Part shown: one piece after another, positions 34,737 through 48,408 of the stretch
Layout of the letters: every line of letters starts with the position of its first letter
Numbering within the stretch: the first letter of the stretch is position 1
NCBI GenBank assembly: GCA_030035585.1
Contig: CM057482.1
Coordinates: 61,632,828-61,696,827 of the forward strand
Direction of reading: 5' to 3'
Length of the DNA: 64,000 nucleotides
From: Dugong dugon
Taxonomy: Eukaryota; Chordata; Mammalia; Sirenia; Dugongidae
Notes under the pieces: generated by a model
Told to the model about the DNA's origin: nothing
Databases searched by the model: none
What the model saw: only the letters and a program-made list of their open reading frames with translations
Position numbers and translations under genes: made by a program

Positions 34737-37700
34737 GATTCAGTTAAGCAGCTTGAGGGAAACGCTAAGTTTTGGTTTCTCTTTCATGTTGTGAAAGGGG
34801 AACTTAAACCTATTGCTAACAAAGTTTTTACTCAGGAGAACTAGGGTTTTGCCTCCTTCGCGTTCCAGAACGGGAGAAACGCGGTTTCTCTTCTCCTTCG
34901 GCGATAACGTCCGTAAAGCCCTATTCTCAGCTACGCCGCACAGAATGCCACCAGGAATGCTGGAAAGCCTGAACGGCTAAAACTAGTTGAAAGGGAAAAA
35001 AGTCTTAGGCTTTATCCATGTAGACAATGCACAGGCAACGTTCTTAGGCATGTAACACAGAGGGACTTTCAAACACAGAAAGTGAATTGTGCTCCGTTCA
35101 TCCCCAGGCTGAGAGCAACAAGCTCTTCCTTTCCCTTTCAGGCAGGGAAGAAGCTACATGCTGGTGTTAAGCACACAGGCTTTAGTCAGCAAAACCGAAC
35201 CTCCTCTGCTGTCCTCTAGCTGAAGGCAGACAATCTACCTGTTTGGCTTTGAAAGCCAGTAGTACCTTCATTCCTGGTAGGCAAAATTCCCTTTGAAAAC
35301 CAGGGGATTCAAATACTTGCTAGGCCTGCACCTTCCAGCCTTCTCCCAAGCAGGGAACATTGGAGAAAGCAGCTTGTGCTGGCCGGACACTCTCTTCTAA
35401 CAAAACTGAAAACTTAAGTAAATTCAGTTAAGCAGCTTGAGGGAAACGCTAAGTTTTGGTTTCTCTTTCATGTTGTGAATGGGGAACTTAAACCTACTGC
35501 TTACAAAGTTTTTACTCAGGAGAACTGGTGTTTTGCCTCCTTCGCGTTCCGGAACGGGAGAAACTCGGTTTCTCTTCTCCTTTGGCGATACCGTCTGTAA
35601 AGCCCTATTCTCATCTACGCAGCACAGAATGCCTCCCGGAATGCTGGTAAGCCTGAACGCCTTCAACTAGTTGAAAGGGAAGAAAGTCTTAGGCTTTATC
35701 CACGTAGACAATGCACAGGCAAAGTTCTTAGGCATGTAACACAGAGGGACTTTCAAGCACAGAAAGTGAATCGTGCTCCGTTCATCCCGAGACTGAGAGC
35801 AACAAGCTTTTGCTTTCTCTCTCAGGCAGGGAAGAAGCTACATGCTGGTGTTAAGCACACAAGCTTTAGTCAGCAAAACCGAACATCTTCTGCTGTCCTC
35901 TAGCTGAAGGCAGACAATCTACCTGTTTGGCTTTGAAAGCCAGTAGTACCTTCATTCCTGGTAGGCAAAATTCCCTTTGAAAACCAGGGGATTCAAATAC
36001 TTGCTAGTCCTGCACTCTCCAGCCTTCTCCCAAGCAGGGAACATTGGAGAAAGCAGCTTGTGCTGGACGGACACTCTCTTCTAACAAAACTGAAAACTTA
36101 AGTAGATTCAGTTAAGCAGCTTGAGGGAAACGCTATGTTTTGCTTTCTCTTTCATGTTGTGAATGGGGAACTTAAACCTACTGCTTACAAAGTTTTTACA
36201 CAGGAGAACTGGGATTTTGCCTCCTTCGCGTTCCAGAACGGGAGAAACGCGGTTTCTCTTCTCCTTTGGCGATACCGTCTGTAAAGCGGTATTCTCAGCC
36301 GCGCAGCCCAGAATGCCTCCCGGAATGCTAGAAAGCCTCAAAGGCTTCAACTGCTTGAAAGGGAGAAACGTCATACGATTTATCAAAGTCGACAATGCAC
36401 CAGATCTGTCTTAGGCATGTAACACAGAGGGATTTCAAACCAAGAAAGCGAATCGTGCCCCGTTCATCCCCAGACTGAGAGCAACAAGCTCTTTCGTTCT
36501 CTTTAAGGCAGGGAAGAAGCTACATCCTCGTGTTAAGCACACAAGCTATAGTCAGCAAAACTGAACCAGTTCTGCTGTCCTCTAGCTGAAGGTAGACAAT
36601 CTACCAGTTTGGCTTTGAAAGCCAGTAGTACCTTCATTCCTGATAGGGAAAATTCCCTTTGAAAACCAAGGGATTCAAATACTTGCTAGGCCTGCACTCT
36701 CCAGCCTTCTCCCAAGCAAGGAACATTGGAGATAGCAGCTTCTGCTGGCCCGACACTTTCTTCTAACAAAACTGAAAACGTAAGTAGATTCAGTTAAGCA
36801 GCATGAGGGAAACGCTAAGTTTTGGTTTATCTTTCATGTTGTGAAAGGGGAACTTAAACCTACTGCTAACAAAGTTTTTACTCAGGAGAACTATGGTCTT
36901 CCCTCCTTTGCGTTCCGGAACGAGAGAAAAGCGGTTTCTCTTCTCCTTTGGCGATACCGTCTGTAAAGCCCTATTCTCAGCTACGCAGCACGGAATGCCT
37001 CCCGGAATGCTGGAAAGCCTGAACGGCTTCAACTAGTTGAAAGGGAAAAAAGTCTTAGGCTTTATCCACGTAGACAATGCACAGGCAAAGTTCTTAGGCA
37101 TGTAACACAGAGGGACTTTCAAACACAGAAAGTGAATCGTGCTCCATTCATCCCGAGACTGAGAGCAACAAGCTTTTGCTTTCTCTCTCAGGCAGGGAAG
37201 AAGCTACATGCTCGTTTTAAGCACACAAGCTATAGTCCGCAAAACTCAACCTGTTCTGCTGTCCTCTAGTTGAAGGTAGACAATCTCCCTGTTTGGTTTT
37301 GAAAGCCACTAGTACCTTCATTCCTGGTAGGCAAAATTCCCTTTGAAAGCCAGGGGATTCAAATACTTGCTAGGCCTGCACTCTCCAGCCTTCTCCCAAG
37401 CAGGGAACATTGGACAAAGCAGCTTCTGCTGGCCGGACACTCTCTTCTAACAAAACTGAAAACTTAAGTAGATTCAGTTAAGCAGCTTGAAGGAGAACGC
37501 TGTCCTTTGCTTTCTCTTTCACATGGTGAATAGGGAACTTAAACCTACTGCTACCAAAATTTTTACTCAGGGGAACTACGGTTTTGCATCCCTCGCTTTC
37601 CAGAATGGGAGAAACGCGGTTTCTCTTCTCCTTTAGCGATACCGTGGTAAAGCCCTATTCTCATCTACGTAGCACAGAATGCCTCCCGGAATGCTAGAAA

Positions 37701-39521
37701 GCCTGAACGGCTTCAACTAGTTGAAAGGGAAAAAAGTCTTAGGCTTTATTCAGGTAGACAATGCACAGGCAACGTTCTTAGGCATGTAACACAGAGGGAC
37801 TTTCAAACACAGAAAGTGAATCGTGCTCCGTTCCTCCCCAGACTGAGAGCAACAAGCTCTTGTTTTCCCTTTCAGGCAGGGAAGAAGCTACATGCTGGTG
37901 TTAAGCACACAAGCTTTAGTTAGCAAAACTGAACCTCTTCTGCTGTCCTCTAGCTGAAGGCAGACAATCTACCTGTTTGGCTTTGAAAGCCAATACTACC
38001 TTCATTCCTGGTAGGCAAACTTCCCTTTGAAAACCAGGGGATTCAAATACGTGCTAGGCCTGCACTCTCCAGCCTTCTCCCAAGCAGGGAACATTGGAGA
38101 TAGGAGCTTGTGCTGTGCGGACACTTTCTCCTAACAAAACTGAAAACTTAAGTAGATTCAGTTAAGCAGCTTAAAGGAGAACGCTGTCCTTTGCTTTCTC
38201 TTTCATATGGTGAATAGGGAACTTAAACCTACTGCTACCAAAATTTTTACTCAGGGGAACTACGGTTTTGCATCCCTCGCTTTCCAGAATGGGAGAAACG
38301 CGGTTTCTCTTCTCCTTTAGCGATACCGTGGTAAAGCCCTATTCTCATCTACGCAGCACAGAATGCCTCCCGAAATGCTAGAAAGCCTGAACGGCTTCAA
38401 CTAGTTGAAAGGGAAAAAAGTCTTAGGCTTTATCCATGTAGACAATGCACAGGCAACGTTCTTAGGCATGTAACACAGAGGGACTTTCAAACACAGAAAG
38501 TGAATCGTGCTCCGTTCATCCCCAGACTGAGAGCAACAAGCTCTTGTTTTCCCTTTCAGGCAGGGAAGAAGCTACATGCTGGTGTTAAGCACACAAGCTT
38601 TAGTCAGCAAAACCTAACCTCTTCTGCTATCCTCTAGCTGAAGGCAGACAATCTACCTGTTTGGCTTTGAAAGCCACTAGTACCTTCATTTGGGTAGGCA
38701 AAATTCCCCTTGAAAACCAGGGGATTTAAATACTTGCTAGGCCTGCACTCTCCAGCCTTCTCCCAAGCAGGGAACATTGGAGAAAGTAGCTTGTGCTGGT
38801 CGGACACTTTCTCCTAACAAAACTGAAAACTTAAGTAGATTCAGTTAAGCAGCTTGAAGGAGAACGCTGTCCTTTGCTTTCTCTTTCACATGGTGAATAG
38901 GGAACTTAAACCTACTGCTACCAAAATTTTTACTCAGGGGAACTACGGTTTTGCATCCCTCGCTTTCCAGAATGGGAGAAACGCGGTTTCTCTTCTCCTT
39001 TAGCGATACCGTGGTAAAGCCCTATTCTCATGTACGCAGCACAGAATGCCTCCCGAAATGCTAGAAAGCCTGAACGGCTTCAACTAGTTGAAAGGGAAAA
39101 AAGTCTTAGGCTTTATCCAGGTAGACAATGCACAGGCAACGTTCTTAGGCATGTAACACAGAGGGACTTTCAAACACAGAAAGTGAATCGTGCTCCGTTC
39201 CTCCCCAGACTGAGAGCAACAAGCTCTTGTTTTCCCTTTCAGGCAGGGAAGAAGCTACATGCTGGTGTTAAGCACACAAGCTTTAGTTAGCAAAACTGAA
39301 CTTCTTCTGCTGTCCTCTAGCTGAAGGCAGATAATCTACCTGTTTGGCTTTGAAAGCCAGTAGTACCTTCTTTCCTGATAGGCAAAATTCCCTTTGAAAA
39401 CCAGGGGATTCAAATACTTGCTAGGCCTGCACTCTCCAGCCTTTTCCCAAACAGGGAACATTGGAGATAGCAGCTTGTGCTGGCCGGACACTTTCTTCTA
39501 ACAAAACTGAAAACTTAAGTA
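34737..39521 (+). repeat. 7-mer cassette 1: K2-G-H-F-E1-E3-E2'
   Basis: Monomers start at 34737 (K2), 35421 (G), 36105 (H), 36787 (F), 37471 (E1), 38155 (E3) and 38838 (E2'). The cassette is exactly 4785 bp, as are the copies at 42257 and 57977. G has aattcag, ttgtgaatgg, actggtgttttgcc and gctggtaagcc. H is P-related (ccgcgcagccc, acgtcatacg) with gctatgttttgc, catacgattt, caccagatctg and gggatttcaaacc, and is 682 bp. E2' has gctggtcggac and ggggatttaaa, shared with cassette 3. Confidence 0.92.
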
Positions 39522-40888
39522 GATTCAGTTAAGCAGCTTGAGGGAAACGCTAAGTTTTGGTTTCTCTTTCATGTTGTGAAAGGGGAACTTAAACCTATTG
39601 CTAACAAAGTTTTTACTCAGGAGAACTAGGGTTTTGCCTCCTTCGCGTTCCAGAACGGGAGAAACGCGGTTTCTCTTCTCCTTCGGCGATACCGTCCGTA
39701 AAGCCCTATTCTCAGCTACGCAGCACAGAATGCCACCAGGAATGCTGGAAAGCCTGAACGGCTGCAACTAGTTGAAAGGGAAAAAAGTCTTAGGCTGTAT
39801 CCAGGTAGACAAAGCACAGGCAACCTTCTTAGGCATGTAACACAGAGGGACTTTCAAACACAGAAAGTGAATCGTGCTCCGTTCCTCCCCAGGCTGAGAG
39901 CAACAAGCTCATGCTTTCTCTTTCAGGCAGGGAAGAAGCTACATGCTGGTGTTAAGCACACAAGCTTTAGTTAGCAAAACTGAACCTCTTCTGCTGTCCT
40001 CTAGCTGAAGGCAGACAATCTACCTGTTTGGCTTTGAAAGCCAGTAGTACCTTCTTTCCTGATAGGCAAAATTCCCTTTGAAAACCAGGAGATTCAAACA
40101 CTTGCTAGGCCTGCACTCTCCAGCCTTCTCCCAAGCAGGGAACATTGGAGAAAGCAGCTTGTGCTGGCCGGACACTCTCTTCTAACAAAGCTGAAAACTT
40201 AAGTAGATTCAGTTAAGCAGCTTGAGGGAAACGCTAAGTTTTGGTTTCTCTTTCATCTTGTGAAAGGGGAACTTAAACCTACTGCTAACAAATTTTCTAC
40301 ACAGGAGAACTAGGGTTTTGCCTCCTTCGCGTTCCAGAACGGGAGAAACGCGGTTTCTCTTCTCCTTTGGCGATACCGTCTGTAAAGCGGTATTCTCAGC
40401 CGCGCAGCCCAGAATACCTCCCGGAATGCTAGAAAGTCTCACCGGCTTCAACTGCTTGAAAGGGAGAAACGTCATACGCTTTATCAAAGTAGACAATGCA
40501 CAGGATCTGTCTTAGGCATGTAACACAGAGGGACTTTCAAACACAGAAAGTGAATCGTGCCCCGTTCATCCCCAGACTGAGAGCAACAATCTCTTGCTTT
40601 CCCTTTCAGTCAGGGAAGAAGCTACATGCTGGTGTTAAGCACACAAGCTTTAGTTAGCAAAACTGAACCTCTTCTGCTGTCCTCTAGCTGAAGGCAGACA
40701 ATCTACCTGTTTGGCTTTGAAAGCCAATACTACCTTCATTCCTGGTAGGCAAACTTCCCTTTGAAAACCAGGGGATTCAAATACGTGCTAGGCCTGCACT
40801 CTCCAGCCTTCTCCCAAGCAGGGAACATTGGAGAAAGTAGCTTGTGCTGTGCGGACACTTTCTCCTAACAAAACTGAAAACTTAAGTA
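39522..40888 (+). repeat. 2-mer: K1, P (starts 39522, 40206)
   Basis: K1 is the ggctgcaactag/caacctt subvariant. P is tctacacagg with ttcagtcagg and a rare gaaagtctcacc near 40433. The pair recurs at 62762 and 63446, including that change. Confidence 0.92.
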
Positions 40889-42256
40889 GATTCAGTTAAG
40901 CAGCTTGAAGGAGAACGCTGTCCTTTGCTTTCTCTTTCACATGGTGAATAGGGAACTTAAACCTACTGCTACCAAAATTTTTACTCAGGGGAACTACGGT
41001 TTTGCATCCCTCGCTTTCCAGAATGGGAGAAACGCGGTTTCTCTTCTCCTTTAGCGATACCGTTGTAAAGCCCTATTCTCATCTACGTAGCACAGAATGC
41101 CTCCCGGAATGCTAGAAAGCCTGAACGGCTTCAACTAGTTGAAAGGGAAAAAAGTCTTAGGCTTTATCCAGGTAGACAATGCACAGGCAACGTTCTTAGG
41201 CATGTAACACAGAGGGACTTTCAAACACAGAAAGTGAATCGTGCTCCATTCATCCCCAGACTGAGAGCAACAAGCTCTTGTTTTCCCTTTCAGGCAGGGA
41301 AGAAGCTACATGCTGGTGTTAAGCACACAAGCTTTAGTTAGCAAAACTGAACTTCTTCTGCTGTCCTCTAGCTGAAGGCAGATAATCTACCTGTTTGGCT
41401 TTGAAAGCCAGTAGTACCTTCTTTCCTGATAGGCAAAATTCCCTTTGAAAACCAGGGGATTCAAATACTTGCTAGGCCTGCACTCTCCAGCCTTTTCCCA
41501 AACAGGGAACATTGGAGATAGCAGCTTGTGCTGGCCGGACACTTTCTTCTAACAAAACTGAAAACTTAAGTAGATTCAGTTAAGCAGCTTGAGGGAAACG
41601 CTAAGTTTTGGTTTCTCTTTCATGTTGTGAAAGGGGAACTTAAACCTATTGCTAACAAAGTTTTTACTCAGGAGAACTAGGGTTTTGCCTCCTTCGCGTT
41701 CCAAAACGGGAGAAACGCGGTTTCTCTTCTCCTTCGGCGATACCGTCCGTAAAGCCCTATTCTCAGCTACGCAGCACAGAATGCCTCCCGAAATGCTAGA
41801 AAGCCTGAACGGCTTCAACTAGTTGAAAGGGAAAAAAGTCTTAGGCTTTATCCAGGTAGACAATGCACAGGCAACGTTCTTAGGCATGTAACACAGAGGG
41901 ACTTTCAAACACAGAAAGTGAATCGTGCTCCGTTCCTCCCCAGACTGAGAGCAACAAGCTCTTGTTTTCCCTTTCAGGCAGGGAAGAAGCTACATGCTGG
42001 TGTTAAGCACACAAGCTTTAGTTAGCAAAACTGAACTTCTTCTGCTGTCCTCTAGCTGAAGGCAGATAATCTACCTGTTTGGCTTTGAAAGCCAGTAGTA
42101 CCTTCTTTCCTGATAGGCAAAATTCCCTTTGAAAACCAGGGGATTCAAATACTTGCTAGGCCTGCACTCTCCAGCCTTTTCCCAAACAGGGAACATTGGA
42201 GATAGCAACTTGTGCTGGCCGGACACTTTCTTCTAACAAAACTGAAAACTTAAGTA
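40889..42256 (+). repeat. 2-mer: E1, K1/E2 hybrid (starts 40889, 41573)
   Basis: The E1 has taccgttgtaaag and ctccattcatcc. The monomer at 41573 is K1 up to ctattctcagc (catgttgtg, cttcggcgataccgtcc). It then continues as E2' (cctcccgaaatg, ggcttcaactag, ccaggtagac). The switch lies in tacgcagcacagaatgcc (41768-41785), which is identical in both classes. It also has ttccaaaacggg for ttccagaacggg near 41700. Confidence 0.9.
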
Positions 42257-45200
42257 GATTCAGTTAAGCAGCTTGAGGGAAACGCTAAGTTTTGGTTTCT
42301 CTTTCATGTTGTGAAAGGGGAACTTAAACCTATTGCTAACAAAGTTTTTACTCAGGAGAACTAGGGTTTTGCCTCCTTCGCGTTCCAGAACGGGAGAAAC
42401 GCGGTTTCTCTTCTCCTTCGGCGATAACGTCCGTAAAGCCCTATTCTCAGCTACGCCGCACAGAATGCCACCAGGAATGCTGGAAAGCCTGAACGGCTAA
42501 AACTAGTTGAAAGGGAAAAAAGTCTTAGGCTTTATCCATGTAGACAATGCACAGGCAACGTTCTTAGGCATGTAACACAGAGGGACTTTCAAACACAGAA
42601 AGTGAATTGTGCTCCGTTCATCCCCAAGCTGAGAGCAACAAGCTCTTCCTTTCCCTTTCAGGCAGGGAAGAAGCTACATGCTGGTGTTAAGCACACAGGC
42701 TTTAGTCAGCAAAACCGAACCTCCTCTGCTGTCCTCTAGCTGAAGGCAGACAATCTACCTGTTTGGCTTTGAAAGCCAGTAGTACCTTCATTCCTGGTAG
42801 GCAAAATTCCCTTTGAAAACCAGGGGATTCAAATACTTGCTAGGCCTGCACCTTCCAGCCTTCTCCCAAGCAGGGAACATTGGAGAAAGCAGCTTGTGCT
42901 GGCCGGACACTCTCTTCTAACAAAACTGAAAACTTAAGTAAATTCAGTTAAGCAGCTTGAGGGAAACGCTAAGTTTTGGTTTCTCTTTCATGTTGTGAAT
43001 GGGGAACTTAAACCTACTGCTTACAAAGTTTTTACTCAGGAGAACTGGTGTTTTGCCTGCTTCGCGTTCCGGAACGGGAGAAACGCGGTTTATCTTCTCC
43101 TTTGGCGATACCGTCTGTAAAGCCCTATTCTCGTCTACGCAGCACAGAATGCCTCCCGGAATGCTGGTAAGCCTGAACGCCTTCAACTAGTTGAAAGGGA
43201 AGAAAGTCTTAGGCTTTATCCACGTAGACAATGCACAGGCAAAGTTCTTAGGCATGTAACACAGAGGGACTTTCAAGCACAGAAAGTGAATCGTGCTCCG
43301 TTCATCCCGAGACTGAGAGCAACAAGCTTTTGCTTTCTCTCTCAGGCAGGGAAGAAGCTACATGCTGGTGTTAAGCACACAAGCTTTAGTCAGCAAAACC
43401 GAACATCTTCTGCTGTCCTCTAGCTGAAGGCAGACAATCTACCTGTTTGGCTTTGAAAGCCAGTAGTACCTTCATTCCTGGTAGGCAAAATTCCCTTTGA
43501 AAACCAGGGGATTCAAATACTTGCTAGTCCTGCACTCTCCAGCCTTCTCCCAAGCAGGGAACATTGGAGATAGCAGCTTGTGCTGGACGGACACTCTCTT
43601 CTAACAAAACTGAAAACTTAAGTAGATTCAGTTAAGCAGCTTGAGGGAAACGCTATGTTTTGCTTTCTCTTTCATGTTGTGAATGGGGAACTTAAACCTA
43701 CTGCTTACAAAGTTTTTACACAGGAGAACTGGGATTTTGCCTCCTTCGCGTTCCAGAACGGGAGAAACGCGGTTTCTCTTCTCCTTTGGCGATACCGTCT
43801 GTAAAGCGGTATTCTCAGCCGCGCAGCCCAGAATGCCTCCCGGAATGCTAAAAAGCCTCAAAGGCTTCAACTGCTTGAAAGGGAGAAACGTCATACGATT
43901 TATCAAAGTCGACAATGCACCAGATCTGTCTTAGGCATGTAACACAGAGGGATTTCAAACCAAGAAAGCGAATCGTGCCCCGTTCATCCCCAGACTGAGA
44001 GCAACAAGCTCTTTCGTTCTCTTTAAGGCAGGGAAGAAGCTACATCCTCGTGTTAAGCACACAAGCTATAGTCAGCAAAACTGAACCAGTTCTGCTGTCC
44101 TCTAGCTGAAGGTAGACAATCTACCAGTTTGGCTTTGAAAGCCAGTAGTACCTTCATTCCTGATAGGGAAAATTCCCTTTGAAAACCACGGGATTCAAAT
44201 ACTTGCTAGGCCTGCACTCTCCAGCCTTCTCCCAAGCAAGGAACATTGGAGATAGCAGCTTCTGCTGGCCCGACACTTTCTTCTAACAAAACTGAAAACG
44301 TAAGTAGATTCAGTTAAGCAGCATGAGGGAAACGCTAAGTTTTGGTTTATCTTTCATGTTGTGAAAGGGGAACTTAAACCTACTGCTAACAAAGTTTTTA
44401 CTCAGGAGAACTATGGTCTTCCCTCCTTTGCGTTCCGGAACGAGAGAAAAGCGGTTTCTCTTCTCCTTTGGCGATACCGTCTGTAAAGCTCTATTCTCAG
44501 CTACGCAGCACGGAATGCCTCCCGGAATGCTGGAAAGCCTGAACGGCTTCAACTAGTTGAAAGGGAAAAAAGTCTTAGGCTTTATCCACGTAGACAATGC
44601 ACAGGCAAAGTTCTTAGGCATGTAACACAGAGGGACTTTCAAACACAGAAAGTGAATCGTGCTCCATTCATCCCGAGACTGAGAGCAACAAGCTTTTGCT
44701 TTCTCTCTCAGGCAGGGAAGAAGCTACATGCTCGTTTTAAGCACACAAGCTATAGTCCGCAAAACTCAACCTGTTCTGCTGTCCTCTAGTTGAAGGTAGA
44801 CAATCTCCCTGTTTGGTTTTGAAAGCCACTAGTACCTTCATTCCTGGTAGGCAAAATTCCCTTTGAAAGCCAGGGGATTCAAATACTTGCTAGGCCTGCA
44901 CTCTCCAGCCTTCTCCCAAGCAGGGAACATTGGACAAAGCAGCTTCTGCTGGCCGGACACTCTCTTCTAACAAAACTGAAAACTTAAGTAGATTCAGTTA
45001 AGCAGCTTGAAGGAGAACGCTGTCCTTTGCTTTCTCTTTCACATGGTGAATAGGGAACTTAAACCTACTGCTACCAAAATTTTTACTCAGGGGAACTACG
45101 GTTTTGCATCCCTCGCTTTCCAGAATGGGAGAAACGCGGTTTCTCTTCTCCTTTAGCGATACCGTGGTAAAGCCCTATTCTCATCTACGTAGCACAGAAT

Positions 45201-47041
45201 GCCTCCCGGAATGCTAGAAAGCCTGAACGGCTTCAACTAGTTGAAAGGGAAAAAAGTCTTAGGCTTTATTCAGGTAGACAATGCACAGGCAACGTTCTTA
45301 GGCATGTAACACAGAGGGACTTTCAAACACAGAAAGTGAATCGTGCTCCGTTCCTCCCCAGACTGAGAGCAACAAGCTCTTGTTTTCCCTTTCAGGCAGG
45401 GAAGAAGCTACATGCTGGTGTTAAGCACACAAGCTTTAGTTAGCAAAACTGAACCTCTTCTGCTGTCCTCTAGCTGAAGGCAGACAATCTACCTGTTTGG
45501 CTTTGAAAGCCAATACTACCTTCATTCCTGGTAGGCAAACTTCCCTTTGAAAACCAGGGGATTCAAATACGTGCTAGGCCTGCACTCTCCAGCCTTCTCC
45601 CAAGCAGGGAACATTGGAGATAGGAGCTTGTGCTGTGCGGACACTTTCTCCTAACAAAACTGAAAACTTAAGTAGATTCAGTTAAGCAGCTTAAAGGAGA
45701 ACGCTGTCCTTTGCTTTCTCTTTCATATGGTGAATAGGGAACTTAAACCTACTGCTACCAAAATTTTTACTCAGGGGAACTACGGTTTTGCATCCCTCGC
45801 TTTCCAGAATGGGAGAAACGCGGTTTCTCTTCTCCTTTAGCGATACCGTTGTAAAGCCCTATTCTCATCTACGCAGCACAGAATGCCTCCCGAAATGCTA
45901 GAAAGCCTGAACGGCTTCAACTAGTTGAAAGGGAAAAAAGTCTTAGGCTTTATCCATGTAGACAATGCACAGGCAACGTTCTTAGGCATGTAACACAGAG
46001 GGACTTTCAAACACAGAAAGTGAATCGTGCTCCGTTCATCCCCAGACTGAGAGCAACAAGCTCTTGTTTTCCCTTTCAGGCAGGGAAGAAGCTACATGCT
46101 GGTGTTAAGCACACAAGCTTTAGTCAGCAAAACCTAACCTCTTCTGCTATCCTCTAGCTGAAGGCAGACAATCTACCTGTTTGGCTTTGAAAGCCACTAG
46201 TACCTTCATTTGGGTAGGCAAAATTCCCCTTGAAAACCAGGGGATTCAAATACTTGCTAGGCCTGCACTCTCCAGCCTTCTCCCAAGCAGGGAACATTGG
46301 AGAAAGTAGCTTGTGCTGGGCGGACACTTTCTCCTAACAAAACTGAAAACTTAAGTAGATTCAGTTAAGCAGCTTGAAGGAGAACGCTGTCCTTTGCTTT
46401 CTCTTTCACATGGTGAATAGGGAACTTAAACCTACTGCTACCAAAATTTTTACTCAGGGGAACTACGGTTTTGCATCCCTCGCTTTCCAGAATGGGAGAA
46501 ACGCGGTTTCTCTTCTCCTTTAGCGATACCGTGGTAAAGCCCTATTCTCATGTACGCAGCACAGAATGCCTCCCGAAATGCTAGAAAGCCTGAACGGCTT
46601 CAACTAGTTGAAAGGGAAAAAAGTCTTAGGCTTTATCCAGGTAGACAATGCACAGGCAACGTTCTTAGGCATGTAACACAGAGGGACTTTCAAACACAGA
46701 AAGTGAATCGTGCTCCGTTCCTCCCCAGACTGAGAGCAACAAGCTCTTGTTTTCCCTTTCAGGCAGGGAAGAAGCTACATGCTGGTGTTAAGCACACAAG
46801 CTTTAGTTAGCAAAACTGAACTTCTTCTGCTGTCCTCTAGCTGAAGGCAGATAATCTACCTGTTTGGCTTTGAAAGCCAGTAGTACCTTCTTTCCTGATA
46901 GGCAAAATTCCCTTTGAAAACCAGGGGATTCAAATACTTGCTAGGCCTGCACTCTCCAGCCTTTTCCCAAACAGGGAACATTGGAGATAGCAACTTGTGC
47001 TGGCCGGACACTTTCTTCTAACAAAACTGAAAACTTAAGTA
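42257..47041 (+). repeat. 7-mer cassette 2: K2-G-H-F-E1-E3-E2'
   Basis: Monomers start at 42257, 42941, 43625, 44307, 44991, 45675 and 46358; the cassette is 4785 bp. G differs from cassettes 1 and 3 (gcctgcttcgcg, cggtttatcttc, ctcgtctacg). H has gctaaaaagcctc and ccacgggattc. F has aaagctctattc, like the isolated F at 10130. E3 has taccgttgtaaag. This is the most diverged of the three cassettes. Confidence 0.92.
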
Positions 47042-48408
47042 GATTCAGTTAAGCAGCTTGAGGGAAACGCTAAGTTTTGGTTTCTCTTTCATGTTGTGAA
47101 AGGGGAACTTAAACCTATTGCTAACAAAGTTTTTACTCAGGAGAACTAGGGATTTGCCTCCTTCGCGTTCCAGAACGGGAGAAACGCGGTTTCTCTTCTC
47201 CTTCGGCGATAACGTCCGTAAAGCCCTATTCTCAGCTACGCCGCACAGAATGCCACCAGGAATGCTGGAAAGCCTGAACGGCTAAAACTAGTTGAAAGGG
47301 AAAAAAGTCTTAGGCTTTATCCATGTAGACAATGCACAGGCAACGTTCTTAGGCATGTAACACAGAGGGACTTTCAAACACAGAAAGTGAATTGTGCTCC
47401 GTTCATCCCCAGGCTGAGAGCAACAAGCTCATGCTTTCTCTTTCAGGCAGGGAAGAAGCTACATGCTGGTGTTAAGCACACAAGCTTTAGTTAGCAAAAC
47501 TGAACCTCTTCTGCTGTCCTCTAGCTGAAGGCGGACAATCTACCTGTTTGGCTTTGAAAGCCAGTAGTACCTTCTTTCCTGATAGGCAAAATTCCCTTTG
47601 AAAACCAGGAGATTCAAACACTTGCTAGGCCTGCACTCTCCAGCCTTCTCCCAAGCAGGGAACATTGGAGAAAGCAGCTTGTGCTGGCCGGACACTCTCT
47701 TCTAACAAAGCTGAAAACTTAAGTAGATTCAGTTAAGCAGCTTGAGGGAAACGCTAAGTTTTGGTTTCTCTTTCATCTTGTGAAAGGGGAACTTAAACCT
47801 ACTGCTAACAAATTTTCTACACAGGAGAACTAGGGTTTTGCCTCCTTCGCGTTCCAGAACGGGAGAAACGCGGTTTCTCTTCTCCTTTGGCGATAACGTC
47901 TGTAAAGCGGTATTCTCAGCCGCGCAGCCCAGAATACCTCCCGGAATGCTAGAAAGCCTCACCGGCTTCAACTGCTTGAAAGGGAGAAACGTCATACGCT
48001 TTATCAAAGTAGACAATGCACAGGATCTGTCTTAGGCATGTAACACAGAGGGACTTTCAAACACAGAAAGTGAATCGTGCCCCGTTCATCCCCAGACTGA
48101 GAGCAACAATCTCTTGCTTTCCCTTTCAGGCAGGGAAGAAGCTACATGCTGGTGTTAAGCACACAAGCTTTAGTTAGCAAAACTGAACTTCTTCTGCTGT
48201 CCTCTAGCTGAAGGCAGATAATCTACCTGTTTGGCTTTGAAAGCCAGTAGTACCTTCTTTCCTGATAGGCAAAATTCCCTTTGAAAACCAGGGGATTCAA
48301 ATACTTGCTAGGCCTGCACTCTCCAGCCTTTTCCCAAACAGGGAACATTGGAGATAGCAGCTTGTGCTGGCCGGACACTTTCTTCTAACAAAACTGAAAA
48401 CTTAAGTA
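47042..48408 (+). repeat. 2-mer: K2, P (starts 47042, 47726)
   Basis: K2 has gataacgtcc, ggctaaaactag and a private tagggatttgcc. The P has gataacgtc and the E2-type tail, so K follows. The pair matches 12865-14231 at offset 34177. Confidence 0.9.

Larger units (their letters stand above)
30358..40760 (+). repeat. 34-monomer-offset duplication, first copy
   Basis: From here to 40760 the sequence matches 53598-64000 at a constant offset of 23240 bp, with no change in length. Shared rare variants include gctagccctcactc, atagcgaac, taccgtagtaaag, ttcacgttcc, acctgctttcc, ggggatttaaa, gctggtcggac and gaaagtctcacc. By eye I found only four base differences over about 10.3 kb. The left edge lies between 30358 and 30471. 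The right edge is beyond what the window can show. Confidence 0.92.

Noticed and set aside
36163-36414. 83-codon ATG frame in H monomers
   Set aside because: Present in the three H copies that are themselves duplicated. The related P monomers do not have this start, and no function can be supported.
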